Notes under the pieces: generated by a model | Told to the model about the DNA's origin: nothing | The model's database searches: none | What the model saw: only the letters and a program-made list of their open reading frames with translations | Shown: positions 21,522-24,771 of the stretch, piece after piece | How positions within the stretch are numbered: the first letter of the stretch is position 1 | Layout of the letters: each line of letters starts with the position of its first letter | Made by a program: the position numbers and the translations under genes | NCBI GenBank assembly: GCA_964605185.1 | Contig: CAZSBF010000067.1 | Coordinates: 1-24,771 of the forward strand | Length of the DNA stretch: 24,771 nt | Direction of reading: 5' to 3' | DNA from: JACRIM01 sp964605185 | Lineage (GTDB): Bacteria; Planctomycetota; Phycisphaerae; UBA1845; UTPLA1

Positions 21522-21679
21522 TTTGGACCGAAGGGACCGGGAACAGGGCAAAAGGGGCTTCGATGTCGCAAGCGTTCATGCGGGTTGGCGTGGTGCGGGA
21601 GCGGAATAGGCGGTGCTTTTTTCTCATGCTTATCAATCTTGCTCACCGTTCCGCGCCTGGGTGATTTTCTTATAAATGG

Positions 21680-21722
21680 TTGGGCTGTATAGAGTTGGGT
21701 TGTAAACGTCGGATTGGGTTGT
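21680..21722. repeat. Three copies of TTGGG(C/T)TGT
   Basis: Direct repeats lie at 21680-21688 (C variant), 21695-21703 and 21714-21722 (identical), spaced 15 and 19 nt. The last copy touches the stop codon of the dockerin-tail fragment. The meaning is unknown. Confidence 0.3.
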
Positions 21723-21850
21723 CAGTTGCTTAGGAGGCGGGTGACGAAGGGGGGGATGTCGTCGGGGGTGACGATGCCTTCGCCGGTGAGGTCGAAGGCG
21801 CAGAGCGGGGCGGCGTTGGTGAGGACATCAATGAATAAGGGTTCAATGAC
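21722..21850 (-). pseudogene. Truncated 3' end of a gene for a dockerin-tailed secreted protein
   Basis: The minus-strand frame ending in TGA at 21722-21724 reads NAAPLCAFDLTGEGIVTPDD, then IPPFVTRLLSN and stop. This is the final EF-hand-like repeat of a planctomycete dockerin-type tail (DxTxEGxxxxxD), like the end of the GH15 protein (DVNADGTVDGRDLGPFVDA). The frame is open back to a stop at 21920-21922 but has no usual start codon (ATG, GTG, TTG), and coding-like sequence fades near 21830-21850. Upstream lies the AT-rich restriction-modification cassette on the same strand. The body of the gene is missing, so I read this as a remnant cut off when the cassette inserted. A recent assembly join is the main alternative. 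Confidence 0.7.
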
Positions 21851-21900
21851 CCCTAATCTGCTCAGCGTAATCGTTGTTATCGTTTTCGTCAGGCTGGCTA

Positions 21901-22632
21901 CTATTTCAAAAGGTCGGAGTTACACGCAGCCGCAACGTGGGCAGCTATTCCTCGGACGAATGGTTCAAATCTCAGCTCGTTGTCCGGCTCGCGGTATTCA
22001 CCATTGGGCCCCTTTGTTGCGCTCGATACGAGAAAGCACGTACCGTCATAAAGGCGGTCTCGCTGAAGCTTCTGGATCAAAATCTCATATCTTCGCATGT
22101 AGGATGCGCCTTGGAACTCGGGGAAAACAGGGAAGTGTGACTGGGATACCTTCACCCCGGACTGCGATGCATCGCAGTCTTCCAAAAGCATCAAGTAGCC
22201 CAGCCACGGTCGCGGTGATGGTTTGAAGGCACCTTCCCGGTACGCGGCCCAAATATCGGTGGCACTCCCCAGTGCTTCTTCGGTGCGGTTATTGAAGTTG
22301 TTGCCGAACGATGGTCCGATTTGCGACTTGAATTCGACTGCCGCAACGAGTTGTTTGTTATGCACGACCACGAGGTCCCACTGCTTTTCGGCGCGAAACC
22401 AACCAGGAAGTTCCACTCGCTTGCCAAAGTGGAGCGATTCGGTCGGGCAGCCCGCTTTGACCAGCAGATCGCGTACGAGCGAAACAAATCCGTCCATTTG
22501 CTTGCCGCCTGTGACGGCAGAGCGAGCACCTGCATCACGCTGGCCCGAAGCCCCCTGCTTTGCGTTCTGATTCGTACGGGTTGACCAAAAGAATTTCACC
22601 GCTTCCGCAACTCTGGTCTCAATTTCACCCAC
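21901..22632 (-). CDS. Type II restriction endonuclease, PaeR7I/XhoI family (predicted CTCGAG)
   Basis: The 243-residue protein has the PaeR7I hallmarks: AVKFFWSTRTNQNAKQ, DAGARSAVTGGKQMDGF, ELPGWFR, EFKSQIGPSFGNNFNNRTEEA, WLGYLMLLED and FPVFPEFQGASYMRRYE. The PD-(D/E)xK site is D86 ... E100-F-K102. PaeR7I and XhoI cut CTCGAG, so the same target is expected. Translation starts at a GTG at 22632, and the first 8 nt overlap the end of the methyltransferase gene. This coupled order makes methyltransferase first and limits early cutting. The region is clearly more AT-rich than its surroundings, a sign of transfer. Confidence 0.92.
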   Translation of the reverse strand: MGEIETRVAEAVKFFWSTRTNQNAKQGASGQRDAGARSAVTGGKQMDGFVSLVRDLLVKAGCPTESLHFGKRVELPGWFRAEKQWDLVVVHNKQLVAAVEFKSQIGPSFGNNFNNRTEEALGSATDIWAAYREGAFKPSPRPWLGYLMLLEDCDASQSGVKVSQSHFPVFPEFQGASYMRRYEILIQKLQRDRLYDGTCFLVSSATKGPNGEYREPDNELRFEPFVRGIAAHVAAACNSDLLK

Positions 22633-23626
22633 GGCGGACCCCTCCAGAGAAGCGAGTTGTCACGGTGGCACTGGAATAAAGATCGGCGTCGATGCTGGCC
22701 ATTCGCGCCCGGGCGGCAGTGTAGTAGGCGGGGTCGACTTCGATTCCAATGCTGTTGCGCCCCCAGCGAGCGGCAACATAATTCGTTGTCGCGGTTCCCA
22801 TAAACGGATCGAGCACCGTATCGCCCACGAATGAGAACATTCGGATCAAACGCTCAACTAGCAATTCTGGGAACGGAGCGGGGTGCTTCGCAGTAGACGC
22901 ACCGGGAATGTCCGACCATATCTGCTTGAACCATACTTGGTATAGGTCGGCAGGAACGATGCTGAGTATGCGCTCCTTCCGAGTCGGGCTACGGTAGCCG
23001 CCTGGTTTGCGTTGCATGAGCACAAACTCAATGTCGTTCTTGATGACCGCGTTGGGCTCGTAGGGTTTGCCGAGGAACCCGCCGCCGCCTTCAACTTCAT
23101 ACTTCGCGTTCGATATCTTGTACCAAATGATTGGTGCGAGATTGTCGAACCCGATTCGCTTGCAGTGTTCTTGTATTGTCGCGTGCAGCGGAACTACGGT
23201 GTGGCGCCCATTGTTCTTCCGTCGTGAAAGGCAGACATCTCCGACGTTGATAACCAATCGCCCACCGGGCACGAGCGCGTCATAACAGTGCTTCCAGACC
23301 TTGTCGATTGAAGCGATGAAGTCATCGTATTCGTCAACATGCCCGAGTTGGGAATCGCCCTCGTTGTACCGCTTCAGGTTCCAGTACGGCGGCGACGTGA
23401 CAACTAGGTGGACCGATCCGGGATCTAGCTCGGCACTTCTGGAGTCCCCGAGCACGAGATCGTGCGATGAATTCAGCTGCTGCACCACCGATTCGATATG
23501 GCGCATGGCCTTAATGTCCCGAGCCAGGCGTGGGATGATATTGTCGAGGTTTCCCGTCGCGGCATATTCGGCGAGCATCGAATCCGCAGTATCAGAGGGG
23601 ATTCCAATTCGTGTAATCGCACTCAT
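22625..23626 (-). CDS. DNA methyltransferase of the cassette, beta-type order, TSPPYW
   Basis: In this 333-residue protein the catalytic motif IV, TSPPYW at 77-82, comes before the SAM-binding motif I, DPFMGTATT at 273-281, followed by GIEVDPAYYTAARARM. This order defines the beta class. TSPPYW usually marks N4-cytosine methylation, though some beta enzymes modify adenine. A middle stretch (about 175-260) should hold the target-recognition region. It overlaps the endonuclease gene by 8 nt and is its protecting partner. An ATG at 23626 is used, with only a weak ribosome site. No controller gene is present. Confidence 0.9.
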   Translation of the reverse strand: MSAITRIGIPSDTADSMLAEYAATGNLDNIIPRLARDIKAMRHIESVVQQLNSSHDLVLGDSRSAELDPGSVHLVVTSPPYWNLKRYNEGDSQLGHVDEYDDFIASIDKVWKHCYDALVPGGRLVINVGDVCLSRRKNNGRHTVVPLHATIQEHCKRIGFDNLAPIIWYKISNAKYEVEGGGGFLGKPYEPNAVIKNDIEFVLMQRKPGGYRSPTRKERILSIVPADLYQVWFKQIWSDIPGASTAKHPAPFPELLVERLIRMFSFVGDTVLDPFMGTATTNYVAARWGRNSIGIEVDPAYYTAARARMASIDADLYSSATVTTRFSGGVRRG

Positions 23627-23653
23627 TCCATGAGGATAACGGGGCTTCCGGCA

Positions 23654-23691
23654 TCAATCAAAAGAATACGATTGAAATGACTCGGCATTAA
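23654..23691 (-). promoter_or_regulatory. Candidate promoter and operator of the restriction-modification operon
   Basis: On the minus strand a -10 TATTCT (23663-23668) and a weak -35 TTAATG (23686-23691) are 17 nt apart. A perfect inverted repeat TCAATC/GATTGA (23654-23659 and 23670-23675) surrounds the -10. A repressor bound here would block transcription, as in autoregulated methyltransferases. The -35 match is poor. Confidence 0.35.
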
Positions 23692-23822
23692 TCTCTAGGC
23701 GATCGAACATGACGAATATCCCCATTGGCCACCGCGTTGACGGGGCGCGTGTGCGGATCGACAATGTCTGGTGATTCAAGCCTGCGAGATGTTTTACGAA
23801 ACCCCAAACCAAGGGCAACGCT

Positions 23823-24771
23823 ATGTCCACCAACCCTGCCGTCGAAAAAGCCATCGCGTATCTGAACTCCAACGCCTCGCGATTTCGCGATGAGTTGTTC
23901 GACCTGCTTCGCATTCCGAGCATCTCGGCGCAGAAGGAGCACGGGGCCGATGTGCGCAAGGCGGCCGAGTGGGTGAAGAATCGGCTCATCACCGCGGGCA
24001 TGAAGGCGGAGATCGTCGAGACGGCGGGGTGGCCGGCCGTGCTGGGCGAGGGGGAGCAGAAGCCGGGGCGGCCGACGATTCTGGTGTATGGGCACTATGA
24101 CGTGCAGCCCGAGGGGGAGTTGAAGCTTTGGCACACCGGCCCGTTCGAGCCGATCGTGAAGGACGGCATGATCGTTTGTCGCGGCTCGGCGGATGACAAG
24201 GGACAGGCGATGTGTGCCATCCTCGCGGCCGAGGCGTGGATGAAGACGGCGGGGAGTCTGCCGATCAACATCAAGTTCTGCCTTGAGGGCGAAGAGGAAG
24301 TCGGCTCGCCGAACCTCGCGCCGCTGATCAAGAAATACAAGGATCGTCTCGCGTGCGACTATGTCGTGATCCATGACACGGCGAAGTTCAGCGCCGAGGT
24401 GCCGGCCGTCACGTCGGCGACGAAGGGGCTCATCTACAAGGAAGTGATCGTCACCGGTCCGAAGAAGGATTTGCATAGCGGGACGTTTGGCGGGGCGATT
24501 GCGAATCCGGCGAATGTGCTGGCGAAGTTGATCGCATCGTTCCACGATGAAAACGGCAAAGTGACCATTCCCGGTTTCTACGATCGGGTGAAGGAGATGT
24601 CGGCCGAGGAAGTGGCGATGATGAACGGCCTGCCGTACAGCGAGGCGGATTTCCTGCGCGACTTGGGCAGCCCGAAGGCGTGGGGCGAGAAGGGCTACAG
24701 CACGCTGCATCGGCGGTGGGCGCGGCCGACGCTGGATGTGAACGGCATCTTCGGCGGGTACATGAAGGAAG
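23823..24771 (+). CDS. M20 family dipeptidase, 5' part (runs off the window)
   Basis: The gene starts at 23823 (MSTNPAVEKAIAYLNSN) and is cut by the window end after about 316 codons. M20 dipeptidases of the CNDP/PepV-like type have about 450-480 residues. The metal-binding motifs are clear: VYGHYDVQP with H91 and D93, RGSADDKGQ with D124 as the bridging acid, LEGEEEVGS with the catalytic glutamate near E157, and VIHDT with D185. KDLHSGTFGG then marks the dimerisation domain. It cleaves dipeptides in the cytoplasm using two zinc ions. It begins about 130 nt beyond the restriction-modification promoter and returns to the GC-rich style of the rest of the window. Confidence 0.92.
   Translation, partial: MSTNPAVEKAIAYLNSNASRFRDELFDLLRIPSISAQKEHGADVRKAAEWVKNRLITAGMKAEIVETAGWPAVLGEGEQKPGRPTILVYGHYDVQPEGELKLWHTGPFEPIVKDGMIVCRGSADDKGQAMCAILAAEAWMKTAGSLPINIKFCLEGEEEVGSPNLAPLIKKYKDRLACDYVVIHDTAKFSAEVPAVTSATKGLIYKEVIVTGPKKDLHSGTFGGAIANPANVLAKLIASFHDENGKVTIPGFYDRVKEMSAEEVAMMNGLPYSEADFLRDLGSPKAWGEKGYSTLHRRWARPTLDVNGIFGGYMKE

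Larger units (their letters stand above)
21216..21721. other. 506-nt intergenic region with parS, TGGGA array and repeats
   Basis: No credible gene lies here: the short open frames on both strands have no family signature and run through the parS palindrome. The region holds a GC palindrome, the TGGGA array, an inverted repeat, a 9-mer tandem repeat, parS and three TTGGG(C/T)TGT copies, each listed separately. Its base composition is mixed, with AT-rich patches near 21330-21395 and 21430-21505. It should contain the M24 promoter, which I could not identify with confidence. Confidence 0.7.

Noticed and set aside
21216..21551. N-terminal extension of the M24 frame, in which parS reads as coding
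   Set aside because: The start at 21215 has a good ribosome site and the family starts there; the extension is non-coding.
21381..21692. 103-codon plus-strand frame following the TGGGA array, considered as a possible mraZ
   Set aside because: It has no MraZ motif and runs through parS; the reading frame appears accidental.
23688..24710. 340-codon minus-strand frame near the window end
   Set aside because: It is antisense to the M20 dipeptidase gene, whose motifs are unmistakable.

Overview
The window is GC-rich bacterial chromosome with densely packed genes and high-GC codon use. Secreted proteins ending in a two-repeat EF-hand tail of the planctomycete dockerin type, an FHA-GAF sensor kinase, and strongly divergent versions of housekeeping genes suggest a member of the Planctomycetota, perhaps Phycisphaerae-like. 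That placement is an inference from gene style, since no marker RNA is present.

Layout. At 1-1500 there is a VapC-type toxin and a zinc-free quinone-oxidoreductase-like enzyme. At 1593-4498 a minus-strand operon encodes an Alg14/Alg13-type split glycosyltransferase, a type III pantothenate kinase with altered motifs, and a short MnmE-like GTPase. At 4658-6697 on the plus strand there is a SAM methyltransferase and an MFS exporter. At 6821-10063 lies a 1080-residue secreted GH15 glucoamylase-like enzyme with a dockerin-type tail. At 10235-11739 an AraC-GyrI regulator is divergent from a glyoxalase-fold protein. At 11788-15924 trpF is divergent from recJ, which runs straight into a polytopic glycosyltransferase. 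At 15937-19959 there are an FHA-GAF-histidine kinase, a conserved-looking small protein behind a strong promoter, a free methionine-R-sulfoxide reductase, a membrane-anchored hypothetical protein and a rhodanese lipoprotein. An M24 aminopeptidase follows at 20100-21215.

The 506-base gap at 21216-21721 is the most unusual stretch. It contains a perfect parS centromere site (21506-21521) and a helically phased array of TGGGA boxes in the layout of an MraZ operator, with no mraZ nearby. It also holds several smaller inverted and direct repeats. The parS site, with an mnmE homologue 19 kb away, suggests the origin-proximal part of the chromosome.

At about 21850-23700 sits a visibly more AT-rich restriction-modification cassette. 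It pairs a PaeR7I/XhoI-family endonuclease, expected to cut CTCGAG, with a TSPPYW-type methyltransferase. It abuts a start-less fragment of a dockerin-tailed gene, which suggests that its arrival destroyed that gene. By eye I find only one CTCGAG in the whole window, far fewer than expected. The window closes with the 5' part of an M20 dipeptidase gene.

I saw no rRNA, tRNA, CRISPR array or transposase.
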